From NCBI GenBank assembly GCA_032164245.1, contig JAVMKO010000003.1, positions 96,650,054-96,714,053 on the forward strand: a stretch of DNA of 64,000 bases. Direction: 5' to 3'. Within the stretch, counting starts at the first letter, position 1; the number at the start of each line of letters is the position of its first letter. Shown piece by piece: positions 11,837 to 24,648 of the stretch. Source of the DNA: Sternotherus odoratus (taxonomy: Eukaryota; Chordata; Testudines; Kinosternidae). The notes beneath the pieces were generated by a model, which saw only the letters and a program-made list of their open reading frames with translations, had not been told where the DNA came from and did not search any database. The position numbers were made by a program, and so were the translations under genes.

Positions 11837-11849
11837 CAGCAAAATGGTC

Positions 11850-13247
11850 GCCCTCACTGAAAGCAGCCTTATACACTTAGGGCCCTATTCTCCCACCCTT
11901 GTGTTGGGTAGGCCTTATCTCCAAGTGCGGTCCCTTTGATGTCAGTAGGAGCAGAGTAAGGTCCCATTCAGCATGATTAAGGGTGGCAAAATTAGAGTGT
12001 GGATGAAGATACTGAAGCAGTTATGGGAATTTCTAAAAACTCTTTTGAATCCCCCCTTTTTAATTGTATATTCTTATTTAGCAGAGATGGTCACCGATGC
12101 TCTGAACTGGATCCAGATCAAAATTTCCCCATGGCCATTTGGAGTTTGAGTTTGGCCCCATCTTTGTTACTTATGAAAAATTTATACAGAGTAACTTTTT
12201 AATGGGATGTCACTAATCTCTGGAGTTTTCATTGAACCTCTTGTTGAAAGCCTGAACAATGTGAATATTTAATCATAAGGGGATATTATTGCCGATAGCT
12301 TTCAAATGTTTTTGAAAGCTGTTTATTCAAAGCCCTGCCACCCTGAACTGGAGTCTTAAAGTAACTACTACTATTTAATGCAGGGCTTGATTTTCCTGCT
12401 GGCACAAGAGGGGACAAATTGCATCACCCTGTACAAGTGTGGAAAGTGTGCCCCTGAGGGGATTAACCTCCTCAGGAGGGCAAGAGAGTTGGGAGATTAT
12501 GCCAGAGGAGGGCAACTTTACATTGCAGACAGGGCGTCCTCTCTTGTCAAGGAAGAATTAATGAAATTACAAAATAATACCTATCTAATTCAACTAGGTC
12601 TCAGTCTGCACCCCCTGAGTGGTGCCATTGATGTCAAAGGATGCAAGATCAAATTCCTAGGTATTAATGCCATGCTCGTCACTGGGCTATGCTAAACAAG
12701 CTTCCTGAGTTCCTTTGCTTGGGATAGGAGTCCTGACTAAGGAACGGTGTTGTGTAACTGTATGGGATGTTCCCTCCATTTTATTATTATTATTTATATA
12801 CAGCGCCATGTCCCCCCGAAAGCTTACATACCAATATTTTTACAACCCCCATATCTGCAAGGATTGACCCTCACATTTTTACATAGTGAGATTTAAGGGG
12901 AAACAGGACAAAAAATCCTTTAAGAGGTGATGATAATCCTTTTCCTTCTTTCCTTGATCCAGTGAAAAATATTAACTGGCTCCAATGGCCTGTTGTACTG
13001 ACATGTTTGTGTAGGTCTAAACTCCTACAGAGTGGGTAACTAAAGTGATGCTGCTTTCTAGTTAAGGATGAGTAACTAAAAAAACAATCTCATATATTTG
13101 TTTGTTAACCAAACTACATAAAATCAGTTACAGCCCAACTCTCTGCTTGAATTGATATCTCTTGGTTCTCTGTTCTGTTGAACTCTGAATCTTCTCTGTC
13201 TCTCTATCTAACAAGTTTTTTTCCTGTCTCCCCGCCCCCCTTCCAAG
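11850..13247. other. TULP4 intron, no recognised gene
   Basis: An open frame at 12378-12695 has no recognisable domain and is not conserved-looking. (ATT)n sequence lies at 12780-12800. The final 60 bases are the C/T-rich acceptor tract of the exon at 13248. Confidence 0.5.
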
Positions 13248-13391
13248 TGATTTATAAAACCAGTTTGCTGCATCTCCAGCCCAGGCAGATGACTATTTAT
13301 CTCCCTGAAGTGCGTAAGATTTCCATGGAATACATTAACCTGCCTGTCTTCAACCCCAACGTTTTCAGTGAAGATGAAGATGATTTACCAG
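13248..13391 (+). CDS. TULP4: TULP4 coding exon: tubby-domain segment before the large insertion
   Basis: Acceptor ccttccaag precedes 13248 (again an AAG acceptor, here with a strong C/T tract); donor gtgagg follows 13391. The 144-bp exon needs one base on the left (G plus TG gives Val) and gives one base on the right. It encodes VIYKTSLLHLQPRQMTIYLP, which corresponds to the YETN...RKMTV segment of classical tubby domains, and ends with the acidic SEDEDDLP. Confidence 0.95.
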
Positions 13392-13585
13392 GTGAGGCTG
13401 AATTAGGTGTCTGCACCATTCCACAGGCATGGCTAGTTTTGAGGACAGATTCTTTCACTCCCTGGCCCCGCTCCACTCACAGAATGGGAATTTGCTCTGT
13501 TTGTTTATTTACATTCTTGGAATTTACAGGAATGTAAATAAACAAACAGCAATTCTGTGAGTTCCCTTTATGGAAAGGTCCTATG

Positions 13586-13862
13586 CAGTGTTTCCCAAAG
13601 TGTGGTACATGTACCCCTGGTGGTACACGAAAGGATTTCAAGGGGTATGCAGCAGAATTTTTTATTTTACTTTATCATAGGTTTTTTTTAGCAGCAGAAA
13701 AAATGTTGTACACTTGTACAGTAGAAATACGCACAGGCTTACACTGTAACTAATATGATAACATGTTCAGTTATCAAAATTATCTTTGCCAGAGAAGGGG
13801 TACGCCAGTAAGACAAATGTCTCAAAAGGGGTAGACGAATGTTGTAAGTTTGGGAAACACTG
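13586..13862. mobile_element. hAT-type MITE
   Basis: Left end cagtgtttcccaaagtgtgg and right end tttgggaaacactg are inverted repeats. GTCCTAT occurs next to both ends, consistent with an 8-bp hAT target duplication with one mismatch. The interior (ggtacatgtacccctggtgg) is non-coding. Confidence 0.75.
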
Positions 13863-13869
13863 TCCTATA

Positions 13870-15150
13870 GGATTGAAACTAAAAGGATTCTATAGACATT
13901 GCTTTTAAAAGCCTATACAATTTATTAGAGAATTACATCCCTGTGAAAGAATTCCATTGCTTAGTTTAAAATTCAGCAGAAAGTTAAACATCCTCTATTA
14001 AATTCTACAGGAATTCTCCATGGAGTGAAACCCTTTATATACATCTCTGGGGAACTAATATTGTAGAAGCACATCAGACCCATTCTTGTGATGTGACAGT
14101 AGCAGCACACAGCACTGCTGGGCCAGACACTTGGGTTTGAGAGCCGCTGAGATTCCCAGAACAGCAAAGACTCTGCCCAGTTGGGAAAAGTGATATGCTC
14201 ATTCAGTTTTTTATTTATAATTATGATTACAAGGGTGGCAGGAATATTCACATAGCCTCTTTTTAATGTTATAATCTGGGAGGATATTTACATGATCATC
14301 TTGCCCAGACATGAGAGACCTAATGAGAGACTTCAGCAATGCAGGCAGAATTGAGGATGCAGATGTGGCAAATGAAAGTGGGTGGAGGCGTCAGGATCTC
14401 CATGCAAATAGAGGAAGGTGTAGCAGCAAAACATTTAAATTACTTTATTTGCATCATTTATATAGTGTAGAGGGCAATGGGGAAATTCCTGTTCCAATGT
14501 TTCATGGGAATCCAAAGTGTGGCCTTCATGGAGCCTCGAGTCTCTTTAAGGAGAAAGGTGTGGAAGAAAGTTGAAAAATTACAAACCAATAAGGTCTTGG
14601 TCCAAAAACCAATGGGAAAGTTGCCTTTCCTGGGATTTTGGATTAGGCCCTAAAGCCCTGATCTGTTAAAGCACTTGACAGTATGTCTAACTTCAAGCAT
14701 CAAAGTAGCTCCGTGGACTTCAATGGGACTAATCAGATGCTTGAAGTGCTTTGATGGTATTCAGCCAAGAACACTGAAGGAACTAAGGCACAAAACTGTG
14801 GAGCTATGGAGGAGGGGATTTAGGATGTATTTGAAAACAATTGCTCTTCTCAGCATTAGGTATTTCCTAACATGGAGCCCGATCCAGCTGCCATGAATAT
14901 CAATGGAAAGATCCACATGGACGTTACCGAGAGTTGGACTGGATGCATAATGCCTATTCCTTTTATTTGAAAGGAGCTAAAAGACATGCTGTGAGAACCT
15001 CACCTCAGTTTTAGGGAGACTGGGGAGAGTTAAGGAAAGAGCAGTGCAATATTTGGACAAATATAAGCTAATCTGATCAAACTACCACGAGATCTGATTG
15101 AACACTTTTTAAAAGCGAATTTAAAAATATATACTGTCCTGTTCTCCTCA
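13870..15150. other. TULP4 intron, no recognised gene
   Basis: AT-rich. The stretch near 14655-14770 (cctgatctgttaaagcactt ... cttcaatgggac) resembles a dispersed fragment also seen near 18500-18605. Nothing else is recognised. Confidence 0.5.
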
Positions 15151-15159
15151 GCAGTTTTC

Positions 15160-15640
15160 CTCTTCTTATCCACTTCTCTTTTCTGTCAGATTTCTCCTGA
15201 AATTCACTTCTGACCTAGCAAATGGAGTTTATGGAGATTTTCAAAAAGCTTCCCACAGAGTCTCTTATAAGAGACTATTAAGGAAAATAAATAGCCATGA
15301 GGTAATGAAGAATAGCTTGTATCTTAAATAGTGCTTAAGCACTAGGAACTAAAGCTATAGTAAACAGCTGCTCTTGGGCTGGAGAGCTGTCAATAGTGAG
15401 GTGCCCCAGGGGCAAGTTTAATATAACCACTAATGATTTTGAAAGGAAAATGAACAATGAATTGATTTAATTTGCATATTATGCAAAAATCAATTAGGAA
15501 AAAGCCATGGAGGAATGTGTGAAACTCCTGCTAAATTTAAACACTTTGGGATATCTGACAGCATGACGGCAAATGGAAATTGTACTTGGATGAGTGTAAA
15601 GCTAAGGTAATAATCAAATCTCATGCTTCAGGGCATAAAT
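15160..15640 (+). repeat. Decayed CR1-like LINE reverse-transcriptase fragment
   Basis: Order of pieces matches the RT region of CR1: ttcaaaaagcttcccacag (F-KAFH-like), gaggtgccccaggggcaag (VPQG), then ataaccactaatgattttg (INDF) and gcatattatgcaaa. Many stops and gaps, so an old relic. Confidence 0.65.
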
Positions 15641-16336
15641 TGATAACCTGTGGCCATCAGAAAAAATGCATGACAAGCCAAATGTATATTTTGCACAGCT
15701 GGCCTAGATACTTTATGGTTTTGTTTGTTTATTTTAGCTTTTTCCCCTCCTCTAAAACAACCTGGCAGAATTGCCCTGAAAATTTACCAGCCCAGCCACA
15801 AAAATCTACTCACCTACCCTTTGCCTTGATGATTGATGTTGATGAAAAAGCTAATGCTATCAGAACAAAAGTTATCCTTGGTGAGTGGGTGAGTAGACTT
15901 TTGCACAGATATTCTAAAGAATCAGGTATTGGCCATGACTAGAATATTTCAGACTAGATGGATCTGTGGTTTGATTTGGTCCCATCTTTCCACGGGTATC
16001 CTACATAGACAGACATAATAGATTTACATACAAATGCCAGTTCTAATTCACCAGTCATTCTTCATATCCTTTATTTAAGAAGAATCATCAGGGAAATACG
16101 CAAGATTCTTGGGGTAATTGCTGTGCAACAATTATCCCTTGCTTTTCGTACTGTCCATTTAGGTCATATATTGCCAGAAATCAAACCTGTGCTTCAACTT
16201 TGGTACAGAATTAATTGCACTTTGTAAAGTTGAAATCTAACAAAGGAGAGAGTTTAATAAGGCTTCTGTGTTAATCCACATCACAATATGACTTGACTCC
16301 CTTACTCACAGCAGTGGTAATGAAACTAGTCTCTTA

Positions 16337-16619
16337 GCCCTGGTCTACACTGGAGGGGGGAATCAACCTAACATATGCAACTTCAGCTACGTGACTAGCA
16401 GGTTGTAAGAAGGATGTATGCAGGTTGACTTACCTCGGCGTCTTCACAGCGCTGAGTCGCTCCCATCGATTCTGCCTGCGTCTCTCTGCGTGTTCGAGTT
16501 CCAGAGTCAACTGGCGAGTGCTCGGGGATTGATATATCGTATCTAGATGAGATGCGATAAATCGATCCCCGAAAGATCAATCTCTACCCGCTGATCCAAC
16601 GGGTAGTGTAGACCTGCCC
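16337..16619. mobile_element. Harbinger-like MITE with TTA target duplication
   Basis: Left end gccctggtctacact and right end agtgtagacctgccc form inverted repeats. TTA is present directly at both borders (16334-16336, 16620-16622), as expected for PIF/Harbinger. The interior contains cttcagctacgtga and an AT-rich foldback. Confidence 0.8.
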
Positions 16620-17115
16620 TTAGCCTTTTCTTTCCCTCTCTGCCTTCATTTCCTTTTGTTGGCACCACGTTTCCTTTTAATTCTGTCACATCTTTTCATT
16701 TTGACTCCTTTTCTTTCCCTTCTCACATCACTGTCCCAACTATTAATCCCCACCTTTCACACTCCACTCTCATTCACTAATTCTGTCACTGATCCAAAGG
16801 TACCAACATTTTAGAAAAAACTTTTTGAAGATAATCCTATGAGGATGCAAGGACTTTAGGGGCTACAAAGGCAAGAATGTGTTTGGGTAGAAGGATGTCA
16901 AGTTGAGGCTTGGTTGGGGGCACAGGAGGCTATCTGATGGTTTGGGATGGTCTGAGGGAAGCAGGAGGGCAGTCAACAGCTCATGGGGAGTTGCCAGACA
17001 TGAAAAGGAGGTACCCTATTTGGCTTCTGCCCTTTCCACTCCACTGAAACAATCCTGGCCAAGGTCACTAATCCTCATTTGTCGTGATTTGTCAGCTGCA
17101 CTCAGCACTGTAGAG

Positions 17116-17328
17116 CAGTGGTCCCCAACCCCCGGGCCGCGGACCGGTACCGGGCCGTGGTTCGATCGCTACCGGGCCGCGGAAGCGTTCCCGGAAGTGT
17201 CCGCCGAAAAGCCGCAGTTTCACTTTTCGGAGTGAATTCGGCGGCTTTTCGGCGGACATAAAGCCGGTCCGCGGCGGCAAAGAAAAAAGAAATCCGGTCC
17301 GTGCCGCAAAAAAGGTTGGGGACCACTG
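17116..17328. mobile_element. hAT-type MITE with perfect 8-bp target duplication
   Basis: cagtggtccccaaccccc at the left and ggttggggaccactg at the right are inverted repeats. CTGTAGAG flanks both sides exactly (17108-17115, 17329-17336). 213 bp, GC-rich (ggccgcgg, gaccggtac), no coding capacity. Confidence 0.92.
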
Positions 17329-17344
17329 CTGTAGAGCACTCTTT

Positions 17345-18470
17345 CTGCTCTCATCTATTTTTGTTCTTTTCTTGCCTTCTCTGAATTGGTGCTCTTTTGC
17401 TTCAGTGGCTCCTCATCACCCTCAGTTTCTTGGTGTCCCTTATGACTCTGGGCTCTTATTCACTCCCTTACTTTCAACAACCAACATTTATGTGGGTGTT
17501 TTCCAAATCTACCTCTCTATCCCGAACCTCTCCCCATCTACCGTTCAAGCACCTCCTCTAGGAGTAGCAGCACTAGTTCCAAACTCCATCCTGAATTTCT
17601 TGGGCCACACCCTATATTGGTGTAAATTGAAATCAATTGAGTGACAGCAGTTTACATCAGCTAAGAATATGGCCCTTTATTTTTCCTCCTGACCTCTTTG
17701 CACCTTCTCTTTCTCAGTCTCCATTGACAACTTTTTGATCTCTTCGGTCTCCTGTCCTCAAAATCTCAGTGTCCTCTTTGACTCTTCTTTCTCTTTCTCC
17801 TCACACTGTATTCAGTCTCTCACTAATGATCTGTTCCTGCTCCCATTGAAGTCAATGAAAACATTGCCGTTGCTTTCAGTGGGAGCCGGATCAAGTCCCA
17901 TGTCTTGTTGCTACTTTCTAGTGACTATCACCAAAATCTAGCCTTTCCTCACTATCTCCACTGCTATACCATCATTCACATCTGGGCTGTCTTTCACATT
18001 AATGACTGTAACCTTCTCTTACACTTGGCTTTTCACCTACCCCTCTTCCGGGCTATTTCAAATGTTGCTGCTAAAGTCATCTTCCCTCCCCAGTGCTCTG
18101 ACCACATTACCCTATCCTTGAATCCTTTCATTGGCTACTTGTCTGTTATGACATCAAATCCAATACCTGACAATCATGGCAACGGTAGTTGCATGTCGTT
18201 TCATTTCCTCTATTCCACCCTTTCGCTCCCTATGATCCTCACATTTCTCTTGTGGTAGTGTTGGCCTTGTCACCCCACCATGCTGTCCTATGCTCTTGCA
18301 ATACTCTAACTTTTCGTATCCAGCTCTCTCCCCTCCTTCAAATGCCCCCTAAAAATCCACTATTTCCATGAATCATCATCCTCACCAGTGCTAGACTCGG
18401 CCTTTCCTTCCTGAACAATTGTTCTGTGTCTTGTCTGCCTTAGATGACATGGTTGCACCTTCCTGTCTGT
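17345..18470 (+). repeat. L2-like LINE 3' coding relic
   Basis: The conceptual translation holds pieces characteristic of the end of L2-type ORF2: NLSVLFDSSFSFSSH (consensus-like LGVxxDSxLSFxxH) near 17764, then NDCNLLL near 18002 and FIGYLSVMTSN near 18130 (DYCNxLL ... LHWLPV region). The frame changes between pieces, so it is a dead copy. The hAT MITE at 17116 is inserted next to it. Confidence 0.65.
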
Positions 18471-18778
18471 TGGGAACTTGCCACATAAATTTATGGTGCT
18501 GTACAAAGCCCTAACTCAGCAAAACACTTAAACCCATGTGTAGTCCCATTGACTTTAATCTGGGACTACTTCCATGCATATTTAAGTGCTTTTCTGGATC
18601 AGGGCTGAAATGATTGTCATTAGTTGGAGTGTGAATGATGGTGTATTATGGGTTACCAGATTTCCAGTAGCACAGATAAAATAACATTATTTTGCAGCGC
18701 ACAAGGAGGGAATCTAATAATCTCCTGTTTTCCTTTTGATGATAGTCTCTAAACTGCTTCTTTTTATTCTTACTACAG

Positions 18779-21357
18779 TAACTGGAGCATCTGGAGTCCC
18801 TGAGAACAACCCTCCCTGCACTGTCAATATCCCTATTGCTCCTATTCACAGCTCAGCGCAAGCTATGTCGCCGACTCAGAGCATAGGACTGGTCCAGTCC
18901 TTGTTGGCCAATCAGAATGTGCAGTTGGATGTCTTGACCAATCAGACAACAGCAGTGGGGACAACTGAGCATGGGGGTGATAGCGCAGTGCAGTACCCAG
19001 TCTCAAGCAGGTACTCCAATCCAGGACAGGTGATTTTTGGAGGAGTGGAAATGGGGCGCATCATCCAGGCACCGCCTCAGTTATCCCTGCAGCCACAGGG
19101 TGCAATACAGATGGCGATCATGGATCACAGAGACGGAGACAGAGACCACGAACACCACCAAAAGGCAAAAACTTTACGGCCAGTGCAGCAGCTGGCAGAA
19201 GGGGACGCTGTTGTCTTCAGCACTGCACAGGAAATACAACTGAACAAAATGAACCCGCCCCCTCCTTACCCTGGAACCATACCAGCTGCTCCCACTGCAC
19301 CGCCGCCTCCCCCGCCCATCCCGCACCAGCCATCAATGGATCTCTGTCTAAAAAAGGGAGACTTTTCCCTTTATCCAGCGGGACATTATCAGACCCCTCT
19401 TGGCTACGAGCGAATAACGACCTTTGATAGCAGTGGGAATGTTGAAGAGGTGTGCCGGCCTCGAACAAGGATACTGAACACATATACCCTGCCGGGTCCT
19501 GGCAGCTCTGCCACTTTAAGGATTACAGCAACAGAGAAGAAAATCCAGCAGCCCTGTTCCAGTGCTACCCTGAACAGGCTGACGGTTCCTCGTTATTCTA
19601 TACCAGCTGGGGATCCACCACCTTACCCAGAAATTGCTAGCCAGCTGTCACAGAGCCGTAGCATCACACAGAGGCTGGACAGTAGTATTATCCATGCTAC
19701 TCTGCGGAGGAACAGCAGAGAGGCAGCTCTGAAAATGGCTCAGTTGGTCGACAGCCAAAGAGCCACTTTACAACATCCACCAAAACCCAAGAGCAATGTC
19801 GTGACAGCACAGTACCAACAGAGGGCGCCGACAGCTTTATACACCTGTAGCCAATGCAGCAGCAACAGTAACGGTAACACGAGCAGCAGCGGTGGTGGGA
19901 ACATCAGTAATGCCAATGGTAGTAACAGCACTTCCAGTATTAGCGGTATGAGGCCTGACGTAACCACTGGGAGCAGTTCCCAGCACAGCTCTGTCATTGC
20001 TCACTCAGTCAGTACTTCGCCCTTGGCCTCACAGTCCTCATACAGTTTGCTGAGCCCACCAGATAACTCTCGTGATCGGACAGATTATATCAACTCTGCC
20101 TTCACGGAGGATGAGGCACATTCTCAGCACTGTCCTGTGGAGAAATCGATAAGGCACATGCCTGTAGCCTTGACAGAGGCTGCCGCTGGTGTGAAGCGGC
20201 CACCCCCGTACCAGTGGGACCCTATGGTGAGTGAGGAGATATGGGTTCCTCAGGAAAGGACAGCTCAGAGTTCAGTGCCCAACCCTCTCAAACCTGCTCC
20301 TCTAATTAGTCAAGCTCAGCACCTTGATATGTCTCGAGTGCCGTTTGTTTCCCCCAAATCTCCAACCAGTCCCACTGCCACTTTCCAGATGAGTTATGGG
20401 GTTGGAGTACCTTATCCAGGAAGCTACAGTGCCCCTCCTCTCCAGGGAATGCAGGCTCCCTGCTCCCCCAAAGAAGCTCTGGCCCCAACACAGTTTGCAC
20501 AACAAGAGCCAACTGTAGTGCTTCAGCCAGGTTATCCATCTAACCTCTCCTATTGCCCCTTGCCGCCCATGTATCCAGGAAGTAGCACTTGCTCTAGTTT
20601 ACAGCTGCCACCAATAGCCTTGCACCCATGGAATTCCTACAGTGCATGCCCACCTGTACAGAATTCCCAAGGCACCTTGCCCCCCAAGCCACTTCTAGTG
20701 GTGGAGAAGCCAGTTATGTCTCCACCGCCAGCAGAGCTTCAGGGTCATGTGGGCACAGAAGTAATGGTGGAGACAGCAGACACCTTCCAGGAGGTTCTCT
20801 CCCTCACGGAAAGTCCCATTCCTCAACGGACAGACAAGTTTGGGAAGAAGAACCGGAAGCGCCTGGATAGTCGAGCTGAGGAAGGAAATGTGCAGGCTAT
20901 CACAGAGGGCAAGGTCAAAAAGGAGGCAAGGACACTGACTGACTTCAACTCCCTCATATCCAGTCCTAGGCTAGGAAGGGAGAAGAAGAAAGTCAAGAGC
21001 CAGAAGGACCAGCTGAAGTCAAAGAAGCTGAACAAGACGAATGAGTTTCAGGACAGTTCAGAGAGTGAGCCAGAGCTTTTTATCAGTGGGGATGAACTGA
21101 TGAATCAGAGCCAAGGCAGCAAAAAGGGATGGAAAACCAAAAGAAATTTGAGAACAGCCAGTGAGCTGGATGAGTTCAAGTGTCGGAAGGCCAACGAAAA
21201 GGAGGATGGGAGGTTGGGAAGCCAGGGCTTTGTGTATGTGATGGCCAACAAGCAGCCTTTGTGGAACGAGGCAACACAAGTGTATCAGCTGGACTTTGGA
21301 GGACGGGTGACCCAGGAGTCTGCAAAAAACTTCCAGATTGAGCTGGAAGGACGACAG
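18779..21357 (+). CDS. TULP4: TULP4 large penultimate coding exon: low-complexity insertion and C-terminal tubby strands
   Basis: Acceptor ttactacag precedes 18779 and donor gtaaga follows 21357. The 2579-bp exon starts with TA completing Val, then 859 codons. The open frame extends back to 18736, but the part before 18779 is intron. The product is mostly low-complexity: Gln/Pro/Ser-rich stretches, a Ser/Asn/Gly run near 19856-19950, and three PPPY motifs (near 19258, 19614 and 20199) that could bind WW domains. Basic clusters lie at GKKNRKR (near 20838) and GREKKKVKSQK (near 20977), possible nuclear localisation signals. The last 60 codons return to the tubby fold (GFVYVMANKQPLWNEATQ, FGGRVTQESAKNFQIE). 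Thus about 800 residues separate two parts of one barrel, a TULP4 hallmark. Confidence 0.97.
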
Positions 21358-21560
21358 GTAAGATGGCAACAGCAATTGCAGTGACAAGCTGCCTGGAGGG
21401 AAAGATACTCTGTTCTGCTCCCTTATCTCTGAGGGGGGTGCTGCACTTGTGCTTCTATCTTACACAAATCTTCCTGTGCGTCGATAAAGAACTTCTTAGT
21501 TTTGCTGGTAGTTCTGTGATCGGCAGTTTTGAAGAATGAGGTTCAGCGTTTACGTATATA

Positions 21561-22794
21561 CAGTAAACCCTCGATTTAACAGACCCCAATTTAACGGACT
21601 TCGGATGCAACGGACAAAATTTCCGATGCATCCGAAATCCGTTTTGGGGGCTGCCGGCTCCCGCCCCAGGGAGCCGGCTGGGTTGACAGCTCCCGCCCGG
21701 CTCCCCGCAGCGGGGACCCCTGCGGGAGCTGTCAAACACCCTCCCCGCCCGGCTCCCCGCAACAGGGGGGGGGCGTTTGAGAGCCCCCGCTCAGCTCCAC
21801 GCAGCGGGAAGCCGGGCGGGGGGTTTGACAGCTCCCGCCGGGCTTCCCGCTGGGGGGAGCCGAGCGGGAGCTGTCAACCCCCCCGCCCGGCTCCTCACAG
21901 CGGGGAGCGGGGGGGGGGGGGCGTTTGAGAGCCTCCGCTCGGCTCCCCGCAGCGGGAAGCCGGGCGGGGGGTTTGAGAGCTCCCGCTCGGCTCCCCCCAG
22001 CTGGAAGCCGGGCGGGAGCTGTCAACCTCCCCGCCCGGCTCCCCGCAACGGGGAGCCGGGGGGGGGGGGGCGTTTGAGAGCTCCCGCCCGACTCCCCGCA
22101 GCGGGAAGCCGGGCGGGGGGTTTGACAGCTCCCGCCGGGTTTCCCGCTGGGGGGAGCCCGGCCGGAGCTGTCAACCCCCCCGCCCGGCTCCCCGGAACGG
22201 GGAGCCGGGCGGGGGGACGTTTGAGAGCCTCCGCTCGGCTCCCCGCAGCGGGAAGCCGGGCGGGGGGTTTGAGAGCTCCCGCTCGGCTCCCCCCAGCTGG
22301 AAGCCGGGCAGGAGCTGTCAACCCCCCCGCCCGGCTCCTCGCAGCGGGGAGCCGGGCGGGGGGGGCGTTTGAGAGCCCCCGCTCGGCTCCCCGCAGCGGG
22401 GAGCCGGGCGGGGGGGTTTGACAGCTCCCGCCGGGCTTCCCGCTGGGGGGAGCCGAGCGGGAGCTGTCAACCCCCCCGACCGGCTCCTCGCAGCGGGGAG
22501 ACGGACGGGGGGGTTTTGAGAGCTCCCGCCTGGCTCCCCGCAGCGGGAAGCCAGGCGGGAGCTGTCAACCCCCCCGCCCGGCTCCCCGCAGCGGGGAGCC
22601 GGGCGGGGGGAGGGGGTGGGGTGGGCTGACTCACGGCTGGCTCCATATAACGGACTAATTCGGGCGGGGGGGGGTGTCCGTTGTCACCCGAAAGTCCGTT
22701 ATTTAATGATTTTAAAAAATTATTAAATAACGGACTTTCGGTTTTAACGGACACCCCCCCGCCCGAATTAGTCCGTTATATCGAGGTTTCACTG
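21561..22794. mobile_element. Non-autonomous Tigger/pogo-like element with a large GC-rich tandem core (copy 2)
   Basis: cagtaaaccctcgatttaac at the left and cgaggtttcactg at the right, with TA on both sides (21559-21560, 22795-22796). The interior 21640-22620 is a degenerate tandem array built on ggctccccgcagcggggagc, alternating with tttgagagctcccgc or tttgacagctcccgc. The right end (about 22646-22794) is a foldback that repeats the terminal sequence in both orientations around an AT-rich centre. It lies 204 bp after the large TULP4 exon. Confidence 0.85.
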
Positions 22795-23032
22795 TACAAT
22801 GAAAGCATGTTTATATCCTTTTCCTGTCAGACCTGGGGAAAGGCCCTCTTTTAATCTCACTACTTATCACTTCTAAAGAATGTGTTTTTAGTAGCAGTCT
22901 TAAGTTAAAGCATTACAGGAGGAAACCTAAGAATTTTGCTCTTAGTACTGCAAACTCCAATTGCATCTCAAGTTCGAGATTGCTCATGATAGCTGGTTTG
23001 ATAGCATTAGTGAATCCCAGTACACACTCACT

Positions 23033-23068
23033 TTCTCTCTCTCTCCCCCCCTCTCCCCTCCACCCCCA
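23033..23068. repeat. (CT)n / polypyrimidine tract
   Basis: Runs of CT followed by C-rich sequence in the last TULP4 intron. Confidence 0.8.
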
Positions 23069-23364
23069 ATACATAAGGACGCAGAGATAGCAATGTGGGC
23101 AAGCAACCAGTCTCCCTCCAAACCCTAAATCATTCCAATGAATGGTTACCAATAACACCTGAGAGGAAGCCAACTGGCTCTTATTTCCAGAGGGGAAGAA
23201 GCTATGTCCCTCCCATTGGAGTAGGAGGATTGTGTGCTGCTCATGAAGAAGGGGTCTTTCATGAAGAAGGGGTCTTCAGATATTTCAGAAAACCGAAATC
23301 AAATGAATGAGAGTCTCTCAATTTGTCCGAGAGGGACATTAATACACCAAAACCAGACCCACTG

Positions 23365-23600
23365 ACAGTCTAGTATAGTGGCTAAGGGACTGGACTGGAA
23401 CTCAAGGAAGCTGGGTTCAGTTCCTGGCTTTGTCCCAGACTTGCCTGTGTGACCTTGAGTCAGTCACTTTCTCTCTCTCTCTGTTTCATATTTGTAAAAT
23501 GGGAATAGTACTTGCCTCCCTCCCAGGGGTGTTCAGAGGATAAAATATGTTAATGACTGAGGGGTTCGGATACTGCAGTGCTGAGGGACGTAGAAATGTC
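23365..23600 (+). repeat. MIR SINE
   Basis: Classic order: tagtggctaagggactgga, ctgggttcagttcctggct, tgaccttgagtcagtcactt, atttgtaaaatgggaatagt. Confidence 0.88.
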
Positions 23601-24648
23601 AAGACTGTCAGTATAAACCAATGGAAATGTTAGTTTGCTTACCTATCTTGACCACTGATACTGTCCAAAAAACAGAAGGCTAATAACTTCAGAAGGACAA
23701 ATATGAAAGCAGTGACATTGGTTTCTACCCAATATGATACAAGGCAGTTTTGCCTACAGCTTGTACTGGCCTTGTCTTGGAGGCCAGAGTCCAGATTTAT
23801 AGATCCATAGATGTTAAGGCCGAGTGTCATGTAAGGTGTGTGACCTTTGGCAGGTCTGCACACCACTACCAGAGATTATAGAGGTCTCTTCATACTGCTC
23901 AGGAGCTGTTTTGGGGAAAAGGATGGAGACTGGTGAGCTAGAGGGAGATGTGAGAGGGGGGAGTGATGCAAATTATCCCCCTTCTGGTCTTATAAAAATG
24001 AATAAAAAAATCTTTCCCTCAGAGCTCCTTGCCTATCATTCCCTTGGCGTGCTCTGGCCACATGGAAGCCCTGGTAGCAGTTTCCAAGGAATTTGGAGGG
24101 CCCCCAGAGGTGGTGTAGAGTCAAAGGGCCTCTGTGCAGATGGCCCTGGCTTTATGCATATGCCAGGGACCCACGTGAGTCAGAGGAATTCTGCCACGTT
24201 TGGGGCAGCACCTGCTGTGGCTTTCTCCTGGGAGCAAACTGCCTTCCCGATAGGATGATGCAGTGGGATCTCTCTCTGGAGATCCCCTGTGGAGATCCTC
24301 CTCTGATTTTTCTGAAGGAGCAGATGATACGGACCTTAGTCCTGACCCACCATCAATGATTTCAGTGAAGTTAAGTCCATTTACACCAAGGCTGAATCTG
24401 ACCCTGATTCTTTTAAGGCTGTGTATTTCCTCTACAGGGCAGATTTCTATGGGCCAGATTGTGATGTCCTTACTCATACTTGGTAGTACTTTGTTCTGCG
24501 TCTGGCCCCATTGATTTTGTATGGAATAAGGTCTTATTCAGTGTGAAGAAGGGTATCACAGTCTTGCTTTTTTTCCTTGTTACTTCTTGGTCTCTTACTT
24601 CTATTGACCTCTCATTCCTTGTTTTTTCCTCCCCTCCATCTTCCTCAG

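Noticed and set aside
12378..12695. 105-codon open frame in a TULP4 intron
   Set aside because: No domain, no conserved splice sites fitting TULP4 phases; probably chance or an old repeat.
18736..18778. ATG at 18736 as the start of an 882-codon protein
   Set aside because: These bases are the intron end and pyrimidine tract; the true exon begins at 18779 in phase with the exon at 13248-13391.
21777..22421. 214-codon Pro/Ala/Gly-rich open frame
   Set aside because: Lies wholly in the tandem core of Tigger-like copy 2; repeat units keep frames open on both strands.
21640..22620. Regular repeats resembling a CRISPR array
   Set aside because: Units are contiguous GC-rich minisatellite without unique spacers, inside a transposon in vertebrate DNA.
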